Made by a program: the position numbers and the translations under genes. The notes under the pieces were generated by a model. The model was not told the origin of the DNA. It did no database searches and saw nothing but the letters and a program-made list of their open reading frames with translations. DNA of 17,879 nucleotides, taken from Minisyncoccota bacterium. GTDB taxonomy: Bacteria; Verrucomicrobiota; Lentisphaeria; Oligosphaerales; MVZH01. Positions 7,325 to 15,250 of this stretch are shown one piece after another (position 1 is the stretch's first letter; the number at the start of each line of letters is the position of its first letter). Where the stretch lies: contig JAIPIM010000039.1 in the NCBI GenBank assembly GCA_021734725.1, positions 1 through 17,879 of the forward strand. Reading direction: 5' to 3'.

Positions 7325-7568
7325 GGATATCCTATCCACAAAAAAAGGGAAATTCACCTGGGAATCCAAGCACGGGGTCGACACCTTTTCGCGCAGGATT
7401 AGGTATATACTGACCATATTAGGCGGGTTTGGAAAGTCAAGCCATACCTTGCATTCACAGTCCAACGTTTTACTTTGCGATGTAACCTGAAGCACGGATT
7501 CAAGGGGCGGCTAAACAATGCCATGTCTTATGGGCGTGGTTTTTTTTACCCTTGTAGAGAGGACAGCC

Positions 7569-9017
7569 ATGCGAAAGCCGAACATTTTAATTGTGATGAC
7601 GGACCATCAGCGTGCGGATACTGTGTTGCCTGAGCACCCGGCGGTCACGCCGAATGTTGAGCAGTTGGGGCGTGACGGTGTGACCTTCACAAACACATTT
7701 TGTCCTACACCGCATTGCTGTCCGGCGCGCGCGACGTTTTTTTCGGGATTGTATCCATCGCGGCACGGTGTTTGGAACAATGTCTGCAATCGGCAGGCGC
7801 TGAGTCGTGGGTTGAACGAAGGGGTTCGTCTGTGGAGTGAGGACCTGGCGGACGCCGGTTACGATATGCATTACGTAGGAAAGTGGCATGTCAGTTCTCT
7901 GGAGTCGCCGGCGGACCGAGGATGGCAGGAGCACGAAATCAGTGCAGGGCCGGGCGCTTTTCATGGCATGAGTTGGGAGCGTTACAGAGAACTGGCGAGC
8001 GAACCTGACTCAACGCAGCGCGGGGAAGGGGAAATACTTCGCCCCGGCTACGGTACGTACCGGACATACGGCGGTGTATCCGATGAGGAATGGTCGCACC
8101 ACGATGAGGGCGCAACCGAAGCGGCTCTTGACCTGTTGCCCGGGCTTGGAGCGACGGACACACCGTGGTGTCTGTTCGTCGGTCTGACCAGCCCGCATGA
8201 TCCGTATTATGTCCCTCAGAAGTATCTCGATCTGTATGACCTTGAGGATATTCCTTTACCGCCAAGCTACGCTGATGAAATGGGTGACAAGCCGCACGTT
8301 TACAAACGGATGCGAGACATGCGCTGGGGGCAGCTGAGCGAGCGGGAAGTGTGTAACGGGATTCGTCATTTCTGGGCCATGTGCAGTTACATCGACGACC
8401 AGTTCGGAAAGCTTCTCGAAGCGCTGGACAAGGCGGCAGCGAGTGACAATACGCTTGTCTTATTCTGCTCCGACCATGGAGACTACTGCGGTGAGCATGG
8501 TTTGTTCTGCAAAGGGATCCCTTCCTTCCGCGGGGCCTATCATGTGCCGGCGGTAGTACGTTGGCCGGCCGGAATCGCAAACCCCGGACGCCGTGTGGAA
8601 GCGTTTGTTTCGCTGGCGGATGTTGCGCCCACGCTGCTTGATATCGCGGCAGCTCCCTCAGATCGTTATTTCACGGGCGCAAGCCTAGTGCCGTTCCTGC
8701 GGGACACCACGCCGGGTGACTGGCGCGATGCACTTCATACGCAGTGCAACGGCATTGAACTGTATTACACGCAGCGCTCCGTTATGACCAAGGACTACAA
8801 GTATGTATTCAACGGTTTTGACGTGGACGAGCTGTACAATCTGCGGAAAGATGAGCATGAGATGCATAACTTGGCGCACGATTCGGAGTATGAACCCGTA
8901 ATACGGGACATGTGCCGAAGGATGTGGCGGTTTGCGTACGAGGAGGACGATTCCGCGACAAATCCCTACATCACGGTCAGTCTTGCGCCGTATGGTCCCG
9001 CCGAGGCGTTTCGGTAG
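7569..9017 (+). CDS. Type I sulfatase (formylglycine-dependent), divergent
   Basis: 482 residues from ATG 7569, preceded by AGAGGA about 6 nt upstream; an in-frame ATG at 7518 lacks such a site. MRKPNILIVMTDHQRAD gives the metal-binding start. HCCPARATFFSGLYPSRHG contains the C-x-P-x-R signature with Cys50 as the predicted formylglycine residue, next to a second cysteine (51). YVGKWHV and FCSDHGDYCGEHGLF are further catalytic-site motifs. There is no signal peptide. It differs strongly from the sulfatase on the other strand and probably acts on another sulfate position or sugar. The two are head to head with 244 bp between the start codons, which suggests shared control. Confidence 0.93.
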   Translation: MRKPNILIVMTDHQRADTVLPEHPAVTPNVEQLGRDGVTFTNTFCPTPHCCPARATFFSGLYPSRHGVWNNVCNRQALSRGLNEGVRLWSEDLADAGYDMHYVGKWHVSSLESPADRGWQEHEISAGPGAFHGMSWERYRELASEPDSTQRGEGEILRPGYGTYRTYGGVSDEEWSHHDEGATEAALDLLPGLGATDTPWCLFVGLTSPHDPYYVPQKYLDLYDLEDIPLPPSYADEMGDKPHVYKRMRDMRWGQLSEREVCNGIRHFWAMCSYIDDQFGKLLEALDKAAASDNTLVLFCSDHGDYCGEHGLFCKGIPSFRGAYHVPAVVRWPAGIANPGRRVEAFVSLADVAPTLLDIAAAPSDRYFTGASLVPFLRDTTPGDWRDALHTQCNGIELYYTQRSVMTKDYKYVFNGFDVDELYNLRKDEHEMHNLAHDSEYEPVIRDMCRRMWRFAYEEDDSATNPYITVSLAPYGPAEAFR

Positions 9018-9162
9018 CCGGCATTATTCACCACGAATCTGGTTACGACAACCATGGCGAGGGGAAAAAGGACAAGCATCATCGTGCGTGTATGAACGCC
9101 CTTGACCTCAGGTTTCAGAGCTAAACCGTTTTTTCTGCTGCCGGCTGGAAGCCTACACTACT

Positions 9163-9744
9163 TTATTTTAGAGGTCGGAGGTATTCGTCTTGGAAAGCTA
9201 TTTCGGCCAGTGTATTGCGTTGAGTGCGGTTTGCTGCTTCGACAGTCTCCGCCGGATGGCCCACCGCGATCAGGCTTGCCACCTGGACTTTGCGGGGCAG
9301 GGCCAGGAGTTTTTTGAGTTTTTTCTGATTGATCCAGCCGATCCAGCATGTGCCCAGTCCACGTTCCGTGGCCGCGAGGATAAAATGTTCTCCCGCGATT
9401 CCGGCGTCCACCATGTAATAAGGTACTTTGGACACCGTAGGCGCGAGCTGATGGGTGGTGATGTCTTTTTGCACGCACAGAGCCACAATCACGGGCGCGT
9501 TCGCAAGCCAATCATGATGGATCCCCGGGAGCAGTCCTTCTTTTAGAATCGCCTCTTGTTTTGCCTGGTTTCGGACCACGACGAACCGCCAAGGTTGGCG
9601 ATTGCAGGCGGAGGGGGCAAGCCGTGCGGCTTCCAGGCAGGCGCGAAGATCGCCGTCATGGACAGGTTTTTCGGGATTGTAGGCTCGGCAGCTGTGACGT
9701 TTGCGGACAAGATCTAGGAACATGGACGGTGCCTGATTTTCCAT
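9163..9744 (-). CDS. Nitroreductase-family flavoprotein
   Basis: 193 residues. RKRHSCRAY (14-22) is the FMN-phosphate contact typical of the family. LAPSACNRQPWRFVVV is the second conserved block and GIAGEHFILAATERGLGTCWIG the third. Length is normal for a small FMN-dependent NAD(P)H oxidoreductase that works as a homodimer in the cytoplasm. GAGG lies 8 nt before ATG 9744. The gene is 68 nt after the glycoside hydrolase gene on the same strand and converges with the sulfatase gene. Its physiological substrate is unknown; the name nitroreductase refers to the fold. Confidence 0.9.
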   Translation of the reverse strand: MENQAPSMFLDLVRKRHSCRAYNPEKPVHDGDLRACLEAARLAPSACNRQPWRFVVVRNQAKQEAILKEGLLPGIHHDWLANAPVIVALCVQKDITTHQLAPTVSKVPYYMVDAGIAGEHFILAATERGLGTCWIGWINQKKLKKLLALPRKVQVASLIAVGHPAETVEAANRTQRNTLAEIAFQDEYLRPLK

Positions 9745-9812
9745 TACTCATACCTCGAGTTGGCGGTGCGGCAATACTACGGTTTGCAGGTATGGCCCCG
9801 CATGGTTGACGT

Positions 9813-11774
9813 TCAGAAATCTATCTGTACGATATCGTGTATTTGCACGTGCGGTACTCGGACCGTGACAGTGTCTCCGGCGTAGCGTGATTCCAGCGCG
9901 ATATTCTCCGGCTGCAATGTCACCCGTGAAGGGGCCTTCTCTGAGCGTACCTTCAGAACAGCGTTATTAACTGGGGCCAATTCTTCGATAATGGTTCGAT
10001 TGGGAGACAGGGTTTCGCCGGCGCCGCGGTTGACCAGGTTGAGCATCTGCCTCCCGTCTTTTTCGCGGGCAATGAGTTCGAGTCTGGGTGACGCGTGCAT
10101 CGTGACTGACCATTGGATGCCGAGATCGTCAATCAATTGATCAACGAGTTGTCTTATGCGCGGGAAATGCATGGTGAAGTAATTGCGGAACAGGGGGCCG
10201 TGTACGGCAAGGATGGTTCCTTTGCCGAGGCTTCGGCGAGTCACCAGCACCGTGTCTTTTCTCGGCAGCCGGGGTTCAAGATTTCGGACAGCGCACAGTA
10301 CCGCTTCCGTGTCCTTATCTGGCGCCACATTTTGCCAGACGCCCGATACTTGCGCGGCTTCGCTTCCGACGGGCAACTGCACCGTGCATTCGCTTGCGTC
10401 TCCATTCGGCCGGCAGCCGACCAAGTCCGGGACTTCCGCGGCCAGATGCGCGCCGCTGAGCAGCAGACATCCGCCCTGTTCGACCCAGTCCGTCAGCCGG
10501 TCGATCAGAGTCTCGCCCAAGTGCGTTTGTTCGGGGACGACCAGCAAGCGGTATTGTGATGCGCGCGCCTCGACATTTTCGACGGTAAGCAGATCCGTTG
10601 AGCGGCCTGTTTCGATGAGTGCGTTAAGGGCCCCCTCCAGCGGTTCGATGGAATCACCGTAGTTAAAGAGCGGCGCGTTACAGCTGTAATAATGATCGGC
10701 CACGTGTAGAACGGCGGTCTCGGACGTGGATGTTGATTTGAAGCATGCTTTTTTTCTTGCACGACAGAAATCCGCCACTTCGGCGATGATCTCGTGTTCC
10801 CATCCGGTGAGCCACCCGGTGCGATGCGGTTTGGCATAGACCATGACGGCCCCGCCGAGCGCCAGGACTTCTGACACCTCCTGCTTCAAGTGCAGTGCGG
10901 ATTTCATGGCCCAGGGTGATTGCGGTGCGCTGTAGTTACGGGTGAACCCCCACACCATCAAGTCCCAGGTTACCCCCCGATTGTCGAGCATGCGGCCTTC
11001 CAGTGCTGCTCGTGCGGCCCCCCAGTTCGGTGTGTAATCGCCGCTGAGATAATCGACCGGTACCGTCATCGGTTCGGGCTGGCGGACGGTGTACATCCAG
11101 TTCGAACAGATCAGGCAGTCTGGTTTGGCACGGTGAACGGCATCGGCGTAGTTTGCGACGTATTCGCGGAACAGATCCCGGTGGAAATCGAGCCATGCTT
11201 CCCAGTGAGCGTCTTCGCTCGATGTCGGTACCTCCTGAATGCCTGTTCTCCCGGCAAACTCCTTGCGGCATGCATCGCACCAGCAGGGTACGGCACCCCA
11301 GTTTTCGCCATCAACCCAGAACCCGTCGACATCGTATTTTTCAACCAGTTCAAGCATTTGCGGTATCATCAACTGTTCCGTGTACGGGCTCAACCGACAG
11401 GTTGCACGTTCTGTTCGTTCACCATTGACATCCATGGCGGCCCACTCGGGATGCAGTTCAATGGCCCGGTTGTCAATGACGCCCGAGTAATGCATGCCGA
11501 GTTTGATGCCGAGGTCGCGCGTGACGTCACGATGTATGCGGAGCGCGTCTTTCACGACGCCTGGCGAGGTTGAACCTACGTCGGTTGGCCAGGAGGTATA
11601 TCCAGGGTGGCCCTTGCAGTCGCACTGTATCCAGTCGGGCGCGATGTGTGTCAGCCGTTCCCGGAGGTGGTCTGGTGTAAGTTCTCTTCCCAGTTCCGTA
11701 TCGGTCTCTTTTGCATGGAGGTCGTAGTGGATCCCGAAGAACACGTCCTTGTGCCAATTACGCGACTTACTCAT
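9813..11774 (-). CDS. Glycoside hydrolase-like protein, TIM barrel plus GATase-like domain (fucosidase-like)
   Basis: 653 residues. The N-terminal half (about 1-340) reads as a TIM barrel: FFGIHYDLHAKETD, DWIQCDCKGHPGY, LGIKLGMHYSGVID and YDVDGFWVDGENWG, where Asp155 is at the position of the nucleophile in alpha-L-fucosidase-type barrels. A CWCDAC triplet of cysteines (164, 166, 169) follows. Residues about 405-460 (YRLLVVPEQTHLG, WVEQGGCLLLSGAHL) resemble the amidotransferase-like trimerisation domain found in GH42 and related enzymes, and a beta-rich C-terminal domain ends the protein. This order fits the GHL6/GH151-type alpha-L-fucosidase group, but the family is my inference. No signal peptide is seen. 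The start ATG 11774 has no clear ribosome binding site. Confidence 0.75.
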   Translation of the reverse strand: MSKSRNWHKDVFFGIHYDLHAKETDTELGRELTPDHLRERLTHIAPDWIQCDCKGHPGYTSWPTDVGSTSPGVVKDALRIHRDVTRDLGIKLGMHYSGVIDNRAIELHPEWAAMDVNGERTERATCRLSPYTEQLMIPQMLELVEKYDVDGFWVDGENWGAVPCWCDACRKEFAGRTGIQEVPTSSEDAHWEAWLDFHRDLFREYVANYADAVHRAKPDCLICSNWMYTVRQPEPMTVPVDYLSGDYTPNWGAARAALEGRMLDNRGVTWDLMVWGFTRNYSAPQSPWAMKSALHLKQEVSEVLALGGAVMVYAKPHRTGWLTGWEHEIIAEVADFCRARKKACFKSTSTSETAVLHVADHYYSCNAPLFNYGDSIEPLEGALNALIETGRSTDLLTVENVEARASQYRLLVVPEQTHLGETLIDRLTDWVEQGGCLLLSGAHLAAEVPDLVGCRPNGDASECTVQLPVGSEAAQVSGVWQNVAPDKDTEAVLCAVRNLEPRLPRKDTVLVTRRSLGKGTILAVHGPLFRNYFTMHFPRIRQLVDQLIDDLGIQWSVTMHASPRLELIAREKDGRQMLNLVNRGAGETLSPNRTIIEELAPVNNAVLKVRSEKAPSRVTLQPENIALESRYAGDTVTVRVPHVQIHDIVQIDF

Positions 11775-12068
11775 ACCATGGTTACTTTCAATTATGTCTT
11801 TATACTTTGTCCGCCGGTGTTGGTTAGTCGGCGCACGGGTAATGATGCATGTGTCCCCCTAATATCGGGCGCTTCCGGGAAAACCCAATCGGAAATTCAG
11901 GAAAAAGGTTCGCCAGGGGTTGACGTCATACGTTTCGACGTTATGAATGAAGCTGGACTTGATCTAAACTGGACCCTCGCGAAAATAGCGAAACCTCAGG
12001 CGAAACAGGCACGAACATGGGTGCGATACCGTTTCGCATGGCGACTAAACGAAGGTGAGCAACGAACG

Positions 12069-13337
12069 ATGAATTCTTACGCTGTTATCATTTTGGCGGC
12101 ATTGCTTCTTGAGTATGTCTTGAATCTTGTGGCCGACACATTGAATCTGCGGTCCGCGCGGAATCAGCTGCCCACCGAATTTCGGGACGTGTACGATTCG
12201 GAAACCTACAGTACATCGCAGGATTATTTGCGGACCACCACCAAATGTGGCCAGATTGAGGGAGCCTTTGGGTTGCTAGTTCTACTTCTGTTCTGGTTTG
12301 CGGGCGGGTTCAATGGTTTAGATCGTCTGGTCGTGAGTTGGACTGCCGGCGGCTGGGCAGGCCATATGGTGGTGCGTGGGCTGATTTTTGTCGGCACTCT
12401 GATGGTGGCGCGCCTGGTTTTGTCGTTGCCGTTCGACATCTATTCGACGTTTGTGATTGAAGAGCGATTCGGTTTCAACAAGACAACGCCTGCCACATTT
12501 GTGGCGGATCGCCTTAAGGGTATTGTCCTGGCGATTCTCCTGGGGGGTCCCCTGTTTGCTGCTGTTCTCTGGTTTTTCCACGCCATGGGTGATCTGGCCT
12601 GGCTTTACTGCTGGGGAATCACAGCTGTATTTACCCTGGTCGTGCAATTTATTGCCCCTCGCTGGATCATGCCCTTATTTAACAAATTCACTCCACTCGA
12701 GGATGGTGAACTGAAGGATGAGATCAATGACTACGCAGACGATGTGGATTTCTCTCTGGAAGGTGTGTATGTGATGGATGGTTCCCGCCGCAGCACCAAG
12801 TCCAATGCGTTTTTTACGGGTTTCGGGAAACACAAGCGAATAGCGCTGTTCGACACCTTGATAAAGAAACATTCGGTACGTGAGTTGGTGACGGTCCTGG
12901 CGCATGAGATTGGACATTACAAGAAGAAACACATACTTCAGGGCTTGGTCATAAGTATTGTTCATACGGGTGTACTGTTTTTTCTCTTGTCCATTTTTCT
13001 GCATCACGAGGGACTTTTTGAGGCATTTTACATGGACAGGACTCCCATCTATGCCGGGTTCATCTTCTTTGGACTGTTGTTTTCCCCGATAGAGATGGTC
13101 CTGAGCGTTGTGTTGCATGCGTTTCTTCGTCGCAATGAATATGAGGCGGACCGTTTCGCGGTCGATACGACTGGATCCGCCGAGGCTTTTGCGACGGCAC
13201 TGAAGAAACTCTCTCGCGACAATCTTGTCAACCTTACGCCGCACCCGTTCTATGTTGCGTTGAATTACTCACATCCTCCTGTACTGAAGCGTATTCGCGC
13301 TGTCAAGGGGAACACCGGCAAGCGAGTCAGGTGCTGA
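12069..13337 (+). CDS. M48 family membrane metalloprotease, Ste24/CAAX prenyl protease 1-like
   Basis: 422 residues with several transmembrane helices (about 3-22, 64-84, 102-122, 150-170, 177-197, 293-313, 327-350). The zinc site is HEIGH (279-283), with the third ligand in NEYEAD (Glu357). ERFGFNKTTPATFVADRLKG, SNAFFTGFGKHKRIALFDTL and the terminal SHPPVLKRI are all hallmarks of the Ste24 group. Bacterial members are thought to act in membrane protein quality control. I chose ATG 12069 because AAGGTGAG lies 9 nt upstream and the hydrophobic N-terminus fits the family. The frame is open back to 11607, but that part overlaps the hydrolase gene on the other strand and is not family-like. Confidence 0.93.
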   Translation: MNSYAVIILAALLLEYVLNLVADTLNLRSARNQLPTEFRDVYDSETYSTSQDYLRTTTKCGQIEGAFGLLVLLLFWFAGGFNGLDRLVVSWTAGGWAGHMVVRGLIFVGTLMVARLVLSLPFDIYSTFVIEERFGFNKTTPATFVADRLKGIVLAILLGGPLFAAVLWFFHAMGDLAWLYCWGITAVFTLVVQFIAPRWIMPLFNKFTPLEDGELKDEINDYADDVDFSLEGVYVMDGSRRSTKSNAFFTGFGKHKRIALFDTLIKKHSVRELVTVLAHEIGHYKKKHILQGLVISIVHTGVLFFLLSIFLHHEGLFEAFYMDRTPIYAGFIFFGLLFSPIEMVLSVVLHAFLRRNEYEADRFAVDTTGSAEAFATALKKLSRDNLVNLTPHPFYVALNYSHPPVLKRIRAVKGNTGKRVRC

Positions 13338-13662
13338 AGGGGAACCGGCGTACGATAGCGGGTTACGATGAGGACAGACGCAATGGTCAACCGTCATCGT
13401 CGTCTCCTTGCTTGACTTTCTTGCTGGTTGTCCGTGGAGTATTGATGACCTTCACTGATATTGGGTGCGTCAAGCGGTTCAGTACGGCGGTTCTCCCGAG
13501 CCGCCGGTGTTGTGTGTGTGGGTGACGGCGCGGTGGGTTTGGCGAATGTTACGTCTGGGTGGTACGTTACGCGAAAGGTTTTTGGTGGGGGTCGAAGCGG
13601 GGGCGACAACTCCGATTTATGAATTATCGTGACGCGAACGCCGTACAGGAAGGGCATGTACC
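13338..13662. other. Non-coding gap with one hairpin
   Basis: No gene is supported here. The stem CGGCGG (13485-13490)/CCGCCG (13501-13506) with a 10-nt loop can be extended by a few inner pairs. It lacks a T-tract, so I do not call it a terminator. The last bases (13647-13654, AGGAAGGG) are the ribosome binding site of the next gene. Confidence 0.5.
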
Positions 13663-14079
13663 ATGTCGAAGGAACAATCCAAATCCGATACCCAGGTTGA
13701 GCGCGAACAGAAATTGCACGCTGTTGTCGACTTTGTGTGTCTGAATCAAGAGTGCGGCGCGGTCGTCAAGTTTGATGTTCTGGGGCTGCAGCGATCGAAA
13801 GGCAAGGTGGTGTGTCCTGAGTGTCGACGCGAGTACCACTTTGACCGGTCTTTTCTCGATAAGCTGCAGCGGTTGCGCAAGCTCATTTTTGCAGTGCGCG
13901 ATGCCGAGGATATCCTGGGCGATATCAATGTTGCCGTGACGACTCCAATGGGGGAGGTCAAGGTTCCGTATCGCCTCCTGCTGACGCGGTTGAACACCAC
14001 GATCACCATAGGGGTTGGTGGGACGCAGGTGGACTTTAACTTCCGCATCGAACCATTGAGTGATGGAGGCGTCCGTTAG
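13663..14079 (+). CDS. Small zinc-ribbon protein of unknown function
   Basis: 138 residues. AGGAAGGG at 13647-13654, 8 nt before the ATG, makes the start convincing. CLNQEC and CPEC (roughly residues 26-54) form a four-cysteine C-x4-C...C-x2-C arrangement that probably binds one metal ion. The second half (about 66-138) has a helix rich in Leu/Arg, then beta-rich sequence (INVAVTTPMGEVKVPYRLLL, TITIGVGGTQVDFNFRIE), which looks like a small soluble domain. I do not recognise the family. It is followed by the convergent mutM gene. Confidence 0.75.
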   Translation: MSKEQSKSDTQVEREQKLHAVVDFVCLNQECGAVVKFDVLGLQRSKGKVVCPECRREYHFDRSFLDKLQRLRKLIFAVRDAEDILGDINVAVTTPMGEVKVPYRLLLTRLNTTITIGVGGTQVDFNFRIEPLSDGGVR

Positions 14080-14298
14080 GTTGCGGTTATCGTTCTTCCG
14101 GTTTGTGTGAGAATCGAACAGGGTGGACGATTCCGCACTCCGTGTCCTTCATCGTTGCCCGCTATCCCCGTGCGGGTTCATTGACCGATCACTATGCATG
14201 TACAGGTGCGGAAGTTGCGTCCGCGTGTCGTACTGAGGGCGAATCAAACACTGCCGACAACGCTTCGAGGTTTACCGTTCATGGGCGTGGTTGTTTAT

Positions 14299-15126
14299 CT
14301 AGCGCTGGCAGGTTGGGCAGTAGAACGTTGAGCGTCCTGCCTGGACAATACGGCGGATGCAGTTTCCGCATTCGGGGCATGGTTGTCCATTTTTCCCGTA
14401 GACGTTGAGGCACGTTCGGAAATGGCCTTCCGCACCGTCCGGCGTCCGGAAATCTCGGATCGTAGTTCCCCCGCACGTGATGGCATCGGTGAGGACGGTG
14501 CGGATACTTCTCACAATTCGAATACAGCGTCTATTTCCCAAGTTCTTGCCTTTTCGGCGTGGGCTGACGCGCGCCATGAACAGTGCTTCATTCGCGTAGA
14601 TATTCCCGATGCCCGCAACCAGGGTTTGATTCAGGAGTAGATTTTTCACGGGTGCGATTGAGGTTTCCATCGAACGTGATACATAGGCGGGAGTGAACTC
14701 GGTCCCGAGCGGCTCGGGACCGAGTTTGTTGAGCATATCCGGGTCCGTTCCGGGGGCAGACAGTGTTGCGGGGAGCATCATACCGAACCGGCGCGCGTCC
14801 TCGAACCGCAGGGTACTGTGGTTGTCCAACTGCCAGACGACGTGCTCATGTGGCAATCGGGGGGTGGCGGTATCACATACCTTGAATGCGCCGGTCATGC
14901 CCAGGTGACATACGACCGCACGCTGATTGGACAGTTCGAAGACAAGGAACTTACCGCGTCGCCGCAGAGCGCGAACGGTTTGTCCCTCTATATGTTGTTG
15001 CAGACGAATTTCGTTCAGGGGATGGCGCAAGGCACGTGTGTACGTCGAGACCGTCCTGACCTGACGTCCGACTACGTACGGGCGGATTGCGGTGCAGACT
15101 GTTTCGACTTCGGGGAGTTCGGGCAT
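14299..15126 (-). CDS. mutM: Formamidopyrimidine-DNA glycosylase
   Basis: 275 residues, the usual Fpg length. MPELPEVETV gives the catalytic Pro2 and Glu3, and RRRGKF carries the conserved Lys59. HLGMTG (75-79 region), DARRFG with the intercalating Arg-Phe pair, KNLLLNQTLVAGIGNIYANE with Asn174, and a C-terminal zinc finger (Cys250, 253, 270, 273) with AGRSTFYCPTC complete the family pattern. It removes 8-oxoguanine and formamidopyrimidines and nicks the DNA. There is no clear ribosome binding site before ATG 15126. It lies 124 nt after lysA on the same strand. A perfect 14-bp inverted repeat sits within the codons for LGPEPLGTEF. Confidence 0.96.
   Translation of the reverse strand: MPELPEVETVCTAIRPYVVGRQVRTVSTYTRALRHPLNEIRLQQHIEGQTVRALRRRGKFLVFELSNQRAVVCHLGMTGAFKVCDTATPRLPHEHVVWQLDNHSTLRFEDARRFGMMLPATLSAPGTDPDMLNKLGPEPLGTEFTPAYVSRSMETSIAPVKNLLLNQTLVAGIGNIYANEALFMARVSPRRKGKNLGNRRCIRIVRSIRTVLTDAITCGGTTIRDFRTPDGAEGHFRTCLNVYGKNGQPCPECGNCIRRIVQAGRSTFYCPTCQR
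14696..14726. repeat. Perfect 14-bp inverted repeat inside mutM
   Basis: Arm AACTCGGTCCCGAG (14696-14709), 3-nt spacer, and its exact complement at 14713-14726. On the coding strand it covers the conserved GPEPL motif of Fpg, so part of the symmetry is forced by the protein, but both arms being perfect is more than the motif requires. Confidence 0.95.
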
Positions 15127-15250
15127 TGCCGTGAGTTATTCGGGTTAGCCGCCTTGCGACATCTTTCCGCATGGCGTGGGTTAGTGTTTTGAGTGAATCC
15201 TCAGGGCAGCCGCATCCTGCTGAAACGCATTGTGCGACCTCTCAATCACG

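Noticed and set aside
7414..7440. TTGACT and TAATAT on the minus strand as the sulfatase promoter
   Set aside because: The boxes are only about 13 nt apart, too close for a standard sigma-70 promoter.
11607..12068. N-terminal extension of the M48 protease frame
   Set aside because: It overlaps the glycoside hydrolase gene on the other strand, is not part of the Ste24 family length, and a ribosome binding site precedes ATG 12069.
13394..13657. 87-codon frame on the minus strand in the gap after the M48 gene
   Set aside because: Proline/threonine-rich low-complexity translation with no family resemblance; it also spans the ribosome binding site of the next gene.
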